DNA of 32,129 bases from Bacillota bacterium (GCA_023399355.1 JAEWQC010000214.1:1-32129), one strand, 5' to 3'. Counted from the stretch's first letter, positions 21,537-32,079 are shown. A program made the numbers and translations. The notes: a model not told the origin generated them from the sequence alone.

Positions 21537-22757
21537 ATGCTAAATATGGAAGAGCAAATCAGAATTATTTCAAAGGGGACGGAAGAAATCATCAATGCGG
21601 AGGACTTGAAAGGCAAACTTGAGAAATCTCAGCGAACGGGCCGGCCGCTTGTTGTCAAGCTGGGCCTTGACCCGACCGCGCCAGATATTCACCTCGGTCA
21701 TACCGTGGTGCTCAGGAAGATCCGTCAGTTTCAGGACCTGGGTCACAGGGCTGTCATCATCATAGGTGATTTCACCGGGATGATCGGTGACCCGACCGGC
21801 CGGTCAAAAACCAGAAAACAGCTTACGCATGATGAAGTTGTCATGAATGCCCGAACCTACGAAAAACAGATATTCAAGGTGCTCGATAAGGAAAAAACGG
21901 AAGTCAGATTTAACAGCGAATGGCTCTCAAAGCTGAACTTCTCAGAGGTAATCAAGCTTTCATCAAAATGCACGGTTGCAAGAATGCTCGAACGGGACGA
22001 TTTCCAGAAGCGTTTCGAAGCTCATGAAAGCATAGGCGTGCATGAATTTTTCTATCCTTTGATGCAGGGGTTTGACTCGGTTGAATTGGAAGCCGATGTG
22101 GAAATCGGCGGAACAGAGCAGAGATTCAACATCCTGATGGGCAGGAACCTGCAGAAGGATTATGGTCAGGAAAGCCAGATCGCCCTGTTTATGCCCTTGT
22201 TGGAAGGAATCGACGGCGCCGACAAGATGAGCAAAAGCCTTGGTAACTACATCGGAATCGATGAACCCGCAGAAGATATGTACGGCAAGGTGATGTCCAT
22301 CCCCGACCAACTGATCCTCAAATACTTCAAGCTTGTCACAGACATCCATCCCGACGAAATTGATGCAATCGCCGCACAACTGGCCGGAAACGAAGTGAAC
22401 CCCCGGGATGTCAAGATGAGACTGGCCCGTGAGATCAGCGCGTTATACCATGGCAAGTCCATTGCCGGACAGGCGGAAGAACATTTCAGGACGGTTTTCC
22501 AGAAGCATGAAATGCCCGATCATATCGCAGAATTTGTTATACCGGATGAAATGATGGATGGAGCGGAAGCGGATCTGGTAAGCCTGCTGTTTTCACTGGG
22601 CTTCGCCAAAAGCAAAAGCGAAGCAAGAAGGCTGATAATGCAGGGGGCAGTGAAGGTGAACGGAGTAAAGCAGCTTGAAATTAAAATGGCAGGATTGAAA
22701 AACGGAGACATCATACAGGCAGGGAAGTTGAAATTCGCACGGCTGTTTGGGGTATAA
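21537..22757 (+). CDS. tyrS: Tyrosyl-tRNA synthetase
   Basis: A 406-residue class I aminoacyl-tRNA synthetase that charges tRNA-Tyr. The HIGH motif is HLGHT (near 52), the KMSKS motif is exact (DKMSKSLGN, near 229-237), and a C-terminal S4-like RNA-binding domain covers about 340-406 (SEARRLIMQGAVKVNG). The catalytic core resembles the TyrZ-type branch (LGLDPTAPDIHLGHT, GDFTGMIGDPTGRSKTR). I choose the ATG at 21537, 8 bp after AAGGAG; a GTG at 21528 overlaps that site. Controlled by the T-box leader upstream. Confidence 0.97.
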   Translation: MLNMEEQIRIISKGTEEIINAEDLKGKLEKSQRTGRPLVVKLGLDPTAPDIHLGHTVVLRKIRQFQDLGHRAVIIIGDFTGMIGDPTGRSKTRKQLTHDEVVMNARTYEKQIFKVLDKEKTEVRFNSEWLSKLNFSEVIKLSSKCTVARMLERDDFQKRFEAHESIGVHEFFYPLMQGFDSVELEADVEIGGTEQRFNILMGRNLQKDYGQESQIALFMPLLEGIDGADKMSKSLGNYIGIDEPAEDMYGKVMSIPDQLILKYFKLVTDIHPDEIDAIAAQLAGNEVNPRDVKMRLAREISALYHGKSIAGQAEEHFRTVFQKHEMPDHIAEFVIPDEMMDGAEADLVSLLFSLGFAKSKSEARRLIMQGAVKVNGVKQLEIKMAGLKNGDIIQAGKLKFARLFGV

Positions 22758-22861
22758 GGTTTACTCCCGGTAAGGAAAAATGAGGAGAGAATCCCACCAA
22801 CTCTTATTCAATAATATTACTGCATTTTATGTAAAATATTGAGTTTTTTCATGTTGTATTA

Positions 22862-22870
22862 TGATATAAT
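22862..22870 (+). promoter_or_regulatory. Extended -10 promoter candidate for the surface-protein genes
   Basis: TGATATAAT (22862-22870) is an extended -10 in a very AT-rich 215-bp gap, about 100 bp before the first large surface-protein gene. No good -35 is visible at 17 bp. No clear terminator for tyrS is seen in the gap. Confidence 0.4.
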
Positions 22871-22972
22871 GTGTAGAAATTTGTATTAATAGTTAAATGT
22901 TCTAATAATACAATGATTTAGAAAAATCACAATGATATTAGTACAACAAATAGAGAGGGTAGGGGTGCTGGA

Positions 22973-25900
22973 ATGTATAAGCGATATAAAATTTTAGCGG
23001 CGATAATCATTGCGTTGATGGTGATATCAAATGTTACTGTTGATTTTTCTGTGATTAATAATGGTGCAGGTGGTGGACATTTTGTACAGTTGGGGGCAAG
23101 TGAAGCCTGGGGGGAATCAACTACCTCAACAGTAGTAAGTCAGGCATATGATATAAGCGGTAATGGCGGGAGAAAATTAGTAAGACTTAGTAATGGGTGG
23201 TTAGTCTGTGTTGTTCTTAACAATACTACATTTATCCATTTAGTGAGTAAAGATAATGGCTTAAATTGGAGCCAATTGTGTTACCATTCAACTGCTTATA
23301 GTGGTGTAAAATATTGGGCAGTCGCTTCGTATCATACAAATGTTTATATTATTTATAATTCTGATAATGCTTCAAATCTAGGCATACTAAAATATAATGC
23401 AACAGAGGTAACAAATACCGATATATCAAGTTCAGTTGGTACTTTTGAATCCGGACAAATTTCAATGGGACCGGGATGCTCGTTAGCAATCGACAATATT
23501 GGGACTTTATATGCAGCATGGTGCAGTAAAAACAATAGCTACCCTAATAGTTATAATGTACGGTGTAGTAAAAGTATTGATGGAGGAAATACTTGGGAAG
23601 TACCAATACAAGTGACTATGGAATCTGGAATGAGTAATTATTTTAGGAATCCATCAATAATTATTATGAATGATGGTAAAATAGGTATCACATGTGATTA
23701 TGGTACTAACTCATACGGAATATACATTCTTAAAAATGATACAAGTTTGAGCATCTCTCCTGCATGGATGAATAGTTCGTGGTCGCAAAGAAATCTTTCC
23801 ACCGGTAGTTATATACAGTCTAACCCAAGTGCAGTGGTATCTCCGGATGGAGTTATTCATGTAGTGTGGCACGGCTATGATTCTACGGATATTTCAAAAG
23901 TAAATATTCGATATGCTAAAAGCACTGATGGAGGGATTACTTGGAGTACTGTGTTAAAACTTACAAGCGGAAATGTCGGTGACCAAGCATATCCAAGCAT
24001 CGCAGATGATACAAATAATAAATTATATGTGTATTGGGAAGGTGCGGTAGCTACAGTACCTACTCGATTTGAAATTAGAAGTATAATATTTGACGGAAGA
24101 ACATGGGGGGATATTACTGAAATTACGACTAAATCTCATAACAACATTATGTATCCAACTCTGTGTGATAACTATGCTAACTTTACAGCCCCATTATGCA
24201 TATATCAAGACAATCAAGCTGGTGTGATTAAATTCACTGGTCAAGTCGGATCTCCAACTATATTTAAGAGTACATCTCCTTCACAAAACACTACCTTCAG
24301 CGAACTGGATACCGGCATTGTCCCCAAAATCGAAGTCTCCGATACCGAAAACGATACCCTGACATGTAAAATGTACATAGATACAGAAACAACACCCAGA
24401 GATACAAAGGTAGTCACAGACACAAAGACGACTACCCAGACAGCGATCTTCAGTCCTGTCAATATGAGCAAGCTGTCCGAAGGACAGCACACCATGAAAT
24501 TCGAGGTAAGTAATGGGAATTCGTCTACACAATCAACAGTTAATTTTAAAGTGGACAAGTCTCCTAAAATAGATAATATTGATATAGCTGTTACATCGAA
24601 TGCCATAACAGCTACGTGTCTTCTATCCGATGGCATAGGGCTGACCGGCAGCAGTATTACCATCGGCAATAATCAAGATTCATGGAAACCTGCAGGCGGC
24701 GTCACGAGCATGGCGGCAATCACATCAGGCAGCGGGCTGCTGTGCAATACCTCCTATCCGGTAACATTCAAGGCAAAAGACACTGCAGGGCACATAACGA
24801 CCAGTTCACAAGACGTATATACCAGGGCTGTCACACCCACAATATCGGCGATAACCAGTTCAAGGAACATTAATGTAGCGATAGGCGAGCAAGACCCTGC
24901 AGGGCAGAATCCAGACGGCACGGAATACCAGCTTATGTGCGGCAGCAAATATGTCACAGCTTCCGGGGCGCTTGCCTCTACTCCGACCTGGGCCAGGTTC
25001 AAAAATAAGGCGGTGACCATTACCGGCCTGCTGCCACAGACAGAATATGCGTTAAAAATAAAAGCGCGAAATGGGGATGGAGTAGAGACCGAGACATATA
25101 CTTTGGGCACTCCGCTGACCGTTGATCAGGGTCCGCCTGCAAAACCGGAAAATGTGGCAGCCGCTGCATCCAAAGAAGGAATAGCGGTATCCTGGGATCC
25201 GGTGGACTATGCGACGGGATACCAGGTTCTAATCGATAGTGCTTCAAATAATTCAACACCGCAAGCGATTACAACAAATATATATTATCTGCATGATATT
25301 CATGATGCAGGAGAGCACACATACAAGGTGCGCGCTGTAAAAGATGCCTTAGCCGGAGAATACGCGGATGCAGTAACAGCCGCGGCTCCACCGGCTCCTT
25401 TGGGATTGCCCGCGACAATATCCGCCATTTCAACATCCCCCACATCCATTGCACTTTCCTGGAATGCAATATCAGGAGCAACAAGTTACGAACTTGAAGC
25501 GGATGGAGAGAAGATTACCACCGGCTTCAAATACGATACTGAATTGAACCTGGTGAAATATACCCATAAGAACCTGAATATCAATTCTCAGCATACCTAC
25601 AGGGTAAGGGCATGGAGCAGCGATACGGCCGGCGAATGGAGCAATAGGGTCACTGCAGGTACTGCTGCATTAACTTCACTTCAAGCACCGTCTTTGGATA
25701 ATGCAAAAGCTTCGGACACGACGATGACCATTACATGGAAGCCGGTACCGGGCGCTCAGGAATATGAAGTAACTTTTGACGGGGTTCTATTTGAAAATGT
25801 GAAATCCAATAATTTCATCATGTACGGTTTGACGCCGGATTCCAACCACAGCTTTATTGTCAAGGCGATCTGCGATACGGATTCCGTAACGGGTGTGGTG

Positions 25901-27106
25901 GCGACCTCGGGAACCGCCATGACCATGCTCCTTCCCACTCCCCAGATCACGTCCTATTCAGAGGCGGAGAACAGCATTTCGCTGAATTGGAATGCCGTTT
26001 CAGGAGCCGACAGCTATCTTGTCACGCGTGACGGTGTTCAAAAGGCCACTGTAACAGGCAATACCTATACAGACACGACAAATCTGACGCCCAATGCAAT
26101 ATATGCATATCAAATCAAGGCGGTAAAGAGCACAAAAGGCAGTGCCTACTCCGATCCCATGTCGCTGCAGACCTTGCCGAAACGTCCAGGCATCCCCGGT
26201 ATACAATCGGTATTGGCCTCCCGGAATGAAATCAGGCTCAAATGGACGCCTGCGACTACAAGCAGCGCGGTGAACTATGATGTCATGCTCGATGGAGTAG
26301 AGATAGACAATGACGACCGGACCATGTACACACATGACGGCCTGCTGCCCAATACGGTTCATAAGTACAGGATACGTTCCAAGGATAAATTGATAGAAAG
26401 CGAATGGAGCAGCGAGATAACGGTGAAAACATTGCCGGGCAATCCGATTGCACCCAGGGATATCACCGTGGTATCCGCCAGCACGAATGTGAAGCTGGCG
26501 TGGGTGCCGCAAGACGGTGACCTCAGCTACGATGTCGAAGTGTACGATTCGGTTCCGAATAATACTGCGGGTGCGGCAGATGCAGGGAGTTTCAGCTTGC
26601 TCAAATCAATCGGCGGCATCACCAAAAATGAATACATCCAGCGCGGAGAACTAGATGGAGTAGCAAGAGAAATCAATCTGCAGGAATACATGTACAGGAT
26701 CAGGTCGCACAACCTGGCCGGAGTCAGCGACTGGAGCGGATATATCATCAACAACTCAATCAAGGCCCGTGCAAAGAGAACTGAAACAACGAATCTCGGC
26801 CTGACTGCAACTGACATAACCGATTTCGGCCAGTACACCATGACCGTGACCTACAACAAGGATGTCCTGGATGTGGAAGACCTTTGCATGCAGACGGCTG
26901 CAAAGGAAATACAGCCCGGCAATGTGACCGGCTCTTCCATCGTCATAACCTCCTTCGAGCCGGGAAAGATCGTCTTTAGGGTGGACAAGGTGCTGAAGCC
27001 CGGCGAGGCATGGACCGGTGTCATCAACAGCATCCAATTCAAAGCGAAGGTCACCGGAGGGACGTTCATAACCTACACCGTCATCGGCAAGCCCGATGAA
27101 AACTAA
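22973..27106 (+). CDS. Large secreted protein: Asp-box beta-propeller, Ig/FnIII repeats, cohesin-like C-terminus
   Basis: A 1377-residue protein with a signal peptide (about 1-30). Residues about 35-430 look like a sialidase-type beta-propeller with three Asp boxes: SKDNGLNW (about 92), SIDGGNTW (about 200) and STDGGITW (about 316). No sialidase catalytic Arg triad is evident, so I would not call it an enzyme. An Ig-like domain (about 438-531) follows, then about six to seven fibronectin III-like domains, with recurring SWDPV, SWNAI, TWKPV, NWNAV and KWTPA strands. The final 115 residues (TMTVTYNKDVLDVEDL, then VFRVDK and INSIQFKAKV) resemble cohesin-type beta-sandwiches. No SLH, LPXTG or dockerin is seen. 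The first 1.3 kb is clearly AT-richer than the rest. It is probably a surface or extracellular binding protein. Confidence 0.8.
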   Translation: MYKRYKILAAIIIALMVISNVTVDFSVINNGAGGGHFVQLGASEAWGESTTSTVVSQAYDISGNGGRKLVRLSNGWLVCVVLNNTTFIHLVSKDNGLNWSQLCYHSTAYSGVKYWAVASYHTNVYIIYNSDNASNLGILKYNATEVTNTDISSSVGTFESGQISMGPGCSLAIDNIGTLYAAWCSKNNSYPNSYNVRCSKSIDGGNTWEVPIQVTMESGMSNYFRNPSIIIMNDGKIGITCDYGTNSYGIYILKNDTSLSISPAWMNSSWSQRNLSTGSYIQSNPSAVVSPDGVIHVVWHGYDSTDISKVNIRYAKSTDGGITWSTVLKLTSGNVGDQAYPSIADDTNNKLYVYWEGAVATVPTRFEIRSIIFDGRTWGDITEITTKSHNNIMYPTLCDNYANFTAPLCIYQDNQAGVIKFTGQVGSPTIFKSTSPSQNTTFSELDTGIVPKIEVSDTENDTLTCKMYIDTETTPRDTKVVTDTKTTTQTAIFSPVNMSKLSEGQHTMKFEVSNGNSSTQSTVNFKVDKSPKIDNIDIAVTSNAITATCLLSDGIGLTGSSITIGNNQDSWKPAGGVTSMAAITSGSGLLCNTSYPVTFKAKDTAGHITTSSQDVYTRAVTPTISAITSSRNINVAIGEQDPAGQNPDGTEYQLMCGSKYVTASGALASTPTWARFKNKAVTITGLLPQTEYALKIKARNGDGVETETYTLGTPLTVDQGPPAKPENVAAAASKEGIAVSWDPVDYATGYQVLIDSASNNSTPQAITTNIYYLHDIHDAGEHTYKVRAVKDALAGEYADAVTAAAPPAPLGLPATISAISTSPTSIALSWNAISGATSYELEADGEKITTGFKYDTELNLVKYTHKNLNINSQHTYRVRAWSSDTAGEWSNRVTAGTAALTSLQAPSLDNAKASDTTMTITWKPVPGAQEYEVTFDGVLFENVKSNNFIMYGLTPDSNHSFIVKAICDTDSVTGVVATSGTAMTMLLPTPQITSYSEAENSISLNWNAVSGADSYLVTRDGVQKATVTGNTYTDTTNLTPNAIYAYQIKAVKSTKGSAYSDPMSLQTLPKRPGIPGIQSVLASRNEIRLKWTPATTSSAVNYDVMLDGVEIDNDDRTMYTHDGLLPNTVHKYRIRSKDKLIESEWSSEITVKTLPGNPIAPRDITVVSASTNVKLAWVPQDGDLSYDVEVYDSVPNNTAGAADAGSFSLLKSIGGITKNEYIQRGELDGVAREINLQEYMYRIRSHNLAGVSDWSGYIINNSIKARAKRTETTNLGLTATDITDFGQYTMTVTYNKDVLDVEDLCMQTAAKEIQPGNVTGSSIVITSFEPGKIVFRVDKVLKPGEAWTGVINSIQFKAKVTGGTFITYTVIGKPDEN

Positions 27107-27125
27107 AGTTCAGGGAGGTTCCAGA

Positions 27126-27278
27126 ATGTGCGAAAGACACAAAATCATAACTTTATTCATAGTTATTTTAATGATGTTACTGATGAATGTATCAGTCGAT
27201 TTCAGTGCCCTTTTTGGTGGCAGTGCAGAAAATAGGACATTATTTCTAACCATAAATCCAGATAAAAGGAGTGTATAA
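27126..27278 (+). pseudogene. Orphan signal-peptide mini-gene, probable remnant of a third paralogue
   Basis: A 50-residue ORF with a strong CAGGAGG site just before the ATG. Its first 30 residues match the leader of the upstream 1377-residue protein (NVSVDFS compared with NVTVDFS after a similar hydrophobic core). The propeller domain that should follow is missing: the frame ends after a short SAENRTLFLTINPDKRSV tail. It starts 19 bp after the upstream gene and stops 2 bp before the next one, so it may couple their translation. It is either a deletion remnant or a small secreted peptide. Confidence 0.6.
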
Positions 27279-27280
27279 AT

Positions 27281-30200
27281 ATGAGGAAATTTAAGGTTAT
27301 CTCTGCATTTTTTGTTTTCATGTTTTTTATTACTAATATTAGTTTAGTATCAGGAAGCAGACATTTTATTCAGTGGGGGGCACAGGAAGCTTGGGGTCAA
27401 ACGACAAATTCCACTGTAGTTAACCAACCTTATGATATAAGCGGTAACGGAGGTCGGAAATTTACATCGCTTAGTAATGGCTGGCTGGTAGTAGCTTATT
27501 TTAATCCTAATATAACTTCCAATAAAACATATGTATTTATGATATCCAAAGACAATGGTACAAGTTGGAGTCAATTATGCAGCATAGGATATCAATATGA
27601 TGCAAGCCATTTAGCAATTTGTTCATATGGTACTACGGTGTTTTGTTTATGTACTGATACGGGCACAGCTCCTTCAAAAGTATATTGCGTTAAATTTAAT
27701 GCCATGACGGTTACTAATGTTGATATAGGAGCAACAGCTGTATTACTTGATACACAATGGTCACTTGGCACAGGTAGTTCCATCACAGCTGACTCCGAAG
27801 GTAATATTCATGCTGTATGGTGCAGCAAAAATAGTGCATATTCAAACAGTTTCAATTTACGTTATAGCAAGTCAACAGATGGAGGTGTATCGTGGATGAC
27901 ACCTACTCAAGTGACTACCCTGAGTTCAAATGATATGCAGACTCCTTGCATTGTAACTTCAGGAACTAATGTTTATATTGTCGCCACATTTTCAGCGGGA
28001 TATAAGTTTATATTGATTTTCTCGCCATCTGGATTGTCAATTGTTCCAGACTCAAACTTTGCATGGTCCAGGTCAGATATTTATAATGGCTATGCATATG
28101 CACAAGAATGTCCATGCGTGGTTGTTTCATCTGATGGTTGTATACATGTTGTATGGCAGGGCAAGGGATCGGACATGGCTTATGAGGGCTTGTGGGGAGT
28201 TAGATATAGCAGATCCATCGATGGCGGCCGAACATGGAGTTCAATGTTTAAGGCAAGTGATTACAATACTTACAATAATTACAACCCATCAATTGCAGCT
28301 GATGATAAAAATCATGCACACATTGTTTATACGGCTACTTGCACAGGCGTGTACCAACTAAAAAAAGTGAGTTGTGTAGATGGTATATGGAGTAATCCAA
28401 TATATGTTACTTCTGCTACTGCTTCTCAAGACAATCCACAATTATGTTCGAGTAATATTGATTTTATAAGTCCTTTATTGATTTGGAAAGATACTCAAAC
28501 TGGAGCTATTAAATATACTGGTGAAATAGGGTCGACTAAAAATGACGAATCTACAACGTTATTAATGCATTTTAATGCAATGAATTCGTTTAAAGATGAA
28601 CTTAGCCACACAGTAATACAAGGTGATACAAAAATAGATACCAATATATTTAAGTTTGGTGGTGCTAGTGCAAATTTTGATGGAAGGGGTTACTTGACAG
28701 TTGATGACACTAATGACTTTGCGTTTGGCACAGGAGACTTCACAATAGATGGTTGGATCTATATACCCAGCACTTTCACTGGTCAACGCTTAACGCTCTT
28801 TAGTATCGGACAAAAAGGTTGGGGGCAAACCTACAAGGAAGAAATAAGCTGTTGTGTGACTGATGGAAAAATTCAGTTTATGGCAGAGAACACATTTACC
28901 TTTTTGTTCAATATTATTGAAGGAGCAATACCGCTGAACCATTGGGTACATCTTGCGTATGTACGTTCAAATGGAACGATGTTTGCTTTTATTAATGGTG
29001 TTAAGACATCAGCTGTAAACTGCAATTATAACTTTACCGTAAGCAGTAATATAAGAATTGGAGATAACTATATAAATGGCATTGAGGTGCCAGATGCAAT
29101 AGCGAATTATAAAGACGAAATCAGAGTAACTAAAGGTATCGCTCTTTGGGATTCTGACTTTACACCTCCAACAAAGGAATATAGCCCTTACTCCTGTATG
29201 AATACAATACTAGTTCCTTCACAAAATAGTTCATTTAGCGAACTTGATACAGGTGTCGTACCCAAAATTGAAGTTTCTAATTCCAAAAATGATACCCTGA
29301 CATGCAAAATGTATATAGATGAAGAAACAATGCCAAGAGATACAAAGGTTGTTGCAGGTACAAAGACAACTACCCAGACAGCAATTTTCAGTCCGGTCAA
29401 TATGAGTAAACTGTCTGAGGGGCAGCATACTATGAAATTCGATGTAAGTAGTGGGGGTGCATCTTCACAATCAACAGTTGATTTTAAAGTGGACAAGTCT
29501 CCCACCATTGGTAGTATCGCCATCGATGCCTCAGAAACAAGTATAACCGCATCGGCTATTGCTGCTGATTGTATAGGATTAAGCGCTACAACACCCTTCA
29601 GCATTTCTATTGGCGATTATTCCAAAACAATGACGCCTGTGGGGAACAATACCACTTCAAGTGCATTGGTCACGCGGGGCGCATTGGCATGCAATACCCT
29701 GTACCCGATTACCTTCAAGGCTAAAGACACTGCAGGGCATGAAACGGTCCACGCGGATGATGTTTATACGAAAGCTGTTACACCCACCCTTTCGGCAATT
29801 ACCGGTCCGACGAACATTGATATCGCGGTCGGAGGACAGAACCCTGCAAATACTGAGTATCAAATGATGTGCAACAACAAGTATGTCACTGCATCGGGTA
29901 CATTGACCTCCACTCCCACGTGGGCTAAATACCTGACCAGAAATGTTAATGTGAAGGGACTGACTCCCCAGACTGAATATACGCTGAAAATAAAGGCGCG
30001 AAATGGTGATGGGATTGAAACCGATTCATACTTTCTTAATTCTGGAATACCTGTCGCAACACAGCAAAAATCTTTGGACAAGCCTTTAGATGTAGTGGCA
30101 ACAACAGGTGAGGATGGTATCACGGTTACATGGGAACAGGTTGAGGGTGCTACAGGATATAAGGTATCAGTTGATGATTCGACACCGTCCGGTATCACCA

Positions 30201-32050
30201 CGGATACATATTATATACATCATGTCCTTGATGCAATTGAACATAAATACAAGGTAATGGCAGTTAGAGAAGGCGAAACAGGATTGCCCTCTGATCCAGT
30301 TTATGCAACAGCACAGTCTGCGCCTCTGTCTTCACCTGCATCAATAACCGCAACCATATCTCCCGCTGCCATCACCCTTGATTGGAATGCCGTAACAGGT
30401 GCCACAGGTTATGAACTGGAAATGGATGGCGAAAAGGTTCTGGCTGGCTTTAAATACTATAAAGATAATTTGAACAATACAAAAGTCAGATATGTGCATA
30501 ACGGGCTTAGCCTCAATTCACAGCATACATATAAAGTACGTGCATGGAGAAACACGGTAGCAGGCGAATGGAGCAGCCTGCTGGTTGCGAAAACAGGACA
30601 GGAGGCTCCGGGGACGCCTGTCATAAAACCTGTAGCGGCTACAGATACGACCATAACCATAACATGGGACCCCGTACCGGGAGCTCAGGAATATGAGGTC
30701 ATATTTGATGGTATCACATATAAAAATGGCAAGAACACGAACTTCATCATGTATGGCTTACATCCGAAAACGAGTCATACTTATACTGTCAAAGCCTTGA
30801 ACTATACGGATGTTTCGACTAACACCGTCACCGCATCGGGCAGCAAGGATACCTATGATTTTGCTACGCCCCAGGTGATATCCTTCACAGAGGATGTCAA
30901 AAAGATCACCTTGACCTGGAGCCCTGTGACTGGAGCTACTGGTTATGAAATAGTCAGGGCCGCTCAAGGTCAGACTAAAACAATCAATATTGCAGATACA
31001 ACTTATATAGATACTGATGGTTTGGAAGCCAATAAAAAATACTCATATCAAATCAGGGCCACTGCCTCCGGCAAATATAGTGCTCCATGCGATCCTGTCG
31101 TATTGGAGTCACTGCCTGACCGCCCGGGGGTACCGGGAAGCATTACGGTTACGGCTACTCAGGATATTATAACTTTGAATTGGGCTGCGGTGACAACAGG
31201 TGGTTCAATTGCCACCGGCGCCATAAACTATGATGTTATGATTGATGGAGTCGAGGTTGATAATGATGATCAGCTAAATTACGTCGATGATGCACTCATG
31301 CCAAACACAATCCACAAATACAGAATTAGATCCAAAGACAATCTTATTGAGAGTGACTGGAGCAGTGAGATAATCGTTAAGACGCTGCCCAGCAAGCCGA
31401 TAACACCCCGTAATATCACTGTCGTATCCAGCAGTACGAACGTAAAGCTTTCATGGATACCACAGGATGGAGACCTTAGCTATGATATCCAGGTGTGGGA
31501 TTCGGTTCCGTCTTCAGACGCTAACGCAACTGAAACGGGTATTACCACGCTGCTGGCAACAGTTAACGGAATCACAAAGAATGAGTATATCCAACGGGGT
31601 GATACCGGCACGATTAACCTTCAGGAATATATGTACAGGATCAGAACGCACAACATGGTTGGAGTAAGCGACTGGAGCGGATATATTGTAAATAACACCA
31701 TAAAAGCCCATGTGAAGAAGGCGGATACCACAAACCTCGCTCTCACTGCAACGGATGTAACTGATTTCAGCCAGTACACCATGACCGTGACCTACAACAA
31801 GGATGTTCTCGATGTACTGGATCTTAGCATGCAGACAGGTGCAAAGGAACTGCAGGCTGGCAACATCACAGGAACTGCGATTGTTATCACTTCCTTTGAA
31901 CCGGGAAGGATCACCTTCAGGGTAGACAAGGCAGTAACTCCCGGCGAGGCATGGACCGGTGTCATCAACAGCATTCAGTTCAAGGCGAAGGTAAACGGCG
32001 GCACGTTCATTAGCTATACTGTCATTGGCAAGCCCGATGATGCTGAGTAG
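27281..32050 (+). CDS. Large secreted paralogue with added LamG domain
   Basis: A 1589-residue paralogue of the preceding large gene. After a signal peptide (ending near VSG, about residue 25) comes a propeller with three Asp boxes: SKDNGTSW (about 89), STDGGVSW (about 198) and SIDGGRTW (about 312). Unlike its neighbour it then has a LamG/concanavalin-like domain (about 423-637: FGGASANFDGRGYLTV, FTIDGWIYIPS, HWVHLAYVRSNGTM). The shared Ig-like domain (from about 649), the FnIII-like domains and the cohesin-like end (about 1475-1589) follow. AAAGGAG precedes the ATG. As in the neighbour, the propeller-LamG part is AT-richer than the repeats after it. A role in binding polysaccharide or other surfaces is inferred from LamG and the propeller. 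Confidence 0.82.
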   Translation: MRKFKVISAFFVFMFFITNISLVSGSRHFIQWGAQEAWGQTTNSTVVNQPYDISGNGGRKFTSLSNGWLVVAYFNPNITSNKTYVFMISKDNGTSWSQLCSIGYQYDASHLAICSYGTTVFCLCTDTGTAPSKVYCVKFNAMTVTNVDIGATAVLLDTQWSLGTGSSITADSEGNIHAVWCSKNSAYSNSFNLRYSKSTDGGVSWMTPTQVTTLSSNDMQTPCIVTSGTNVYIVATFSAGYKFILIFSPSGLSIVPDSNFAWSRSDIYNGYAYAQECPCVVVSSDGCIHVVWQGKGSDMAYEGLWGVRYSRSIDGGRTWSSMFKASDYNTYNNYNPSIAADDKNHAHIVYTATCTGVYQLKKVSCVDGIWSNPIYVTSATASQDNPQLCSSNIDFISPLLIWKDTQTGAIKYTGEIGSTKNDESTTLLMHFNAMNSFKDELSHTVIQGDTKIDTNIFKFGGASANFDGRGYLTVDDTNDFAFGTGDFTIDGWIYIPSTFTGQRLTLFSIGQKGWGQTYKEEISCCVTDGKIQFMAENTFTFLFNIIEGAIPLNHWVHLAYVRSNGTMFAFINGVKTSAVNCNYNFTVSSNIRIGDNYINGIEVPDAIANYKDEIRVTKGIALWDSDFTPPTKEYSPYSCMNTILVPSQNSSFSELDTGVVPKIEVSNSKNDTLTCKMYIDEETMPRDTKVVAGTKTTTQTAIFSPVNMSKLSEGQHTMKFDVSSGGASSQSTVDFKVDKSPTIGSIAIDASETSITASAIAADCIGLSATTPFSISIGDYSKTMTPVGNNTTSSALVTRGALACNTLYPITFKAKDTAGHETVHADDVYTKAVTPTLSAITGPTNIDIAVGGQNPANTEYQMMCNNKYVTASGTLTSTPTWAKYLTRNVNVKGLTPQTEYTLKIKARNGDGIETDSYFLNSGIPVATQQKSLDKPLDVVATTGEDGITVTWEQVEGATGYKVSVDDSTPSGITTDTYYIHHVLDAIEHKYKVMAVREGETGLPSDPVYATAQSAPLSSPASITATISPAAITLDWNAVTGATGYELEMDGEKVLAGFKYYKDNLNNTKVRYVHNGLSLNSQHTYKVRAWRNTVAGEWSSLLVAKTGQEAPGTPVIKPVAATDTTITITWDPVPGAQEYEVIFDGITYKNGKNTNFIMYGLHPKTSHTYTVKALNYTDVSTNTVTASGSKDTYDFATPQVISFTEDVKKITLTWSPVTGATGYEIVRAAQGQTKTINIADTTYIDTDGLEANKKYSYQIRATASGKYSAPCDPVVLESLPDRPGVPGSITVTATQDIITLNWAAVTTGGSIATGAINYDVMIDGVEVDNDDQLNYVDDALMPNTIHKYRIRSKDNLIESDWSSEIIVKTLPSKPITPRNITVVSSSTNVKLSWIPQDGDLSYDIQVWDSVPSSDANATETGITTLLATVNGITKNEYIQRGDTGTINLQEYMYRIRTHNMVGVSDWSGYIVNNTIKAHVKKADTTNLALTATDVTDFSQYTMTVTYNKDVLDVLDLSMQTGAKELQAGNITGTAIVITSFEPGRITFRVDKAVTPGEAWTGVINSIQFKAKVNGGTFISYTVIGKPDDAE

Positions 32051-32079
32051 GCTATGATGAAAATATGAGGGGGATATAA

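Noticed and set aside
22973..27106. Sialidase enzyme
   Set aside because: Asp boxes show a propeller fold, but I cannot see the catalytic Arg triad, Tyr/Glu pair or FRIP motif of sialidases.
22973..32050. Cell-wall anchoring (SLH, LPXTG) or dockerin in the giant proteins
   Set aside because: No such motif is seen at either C-terminus.
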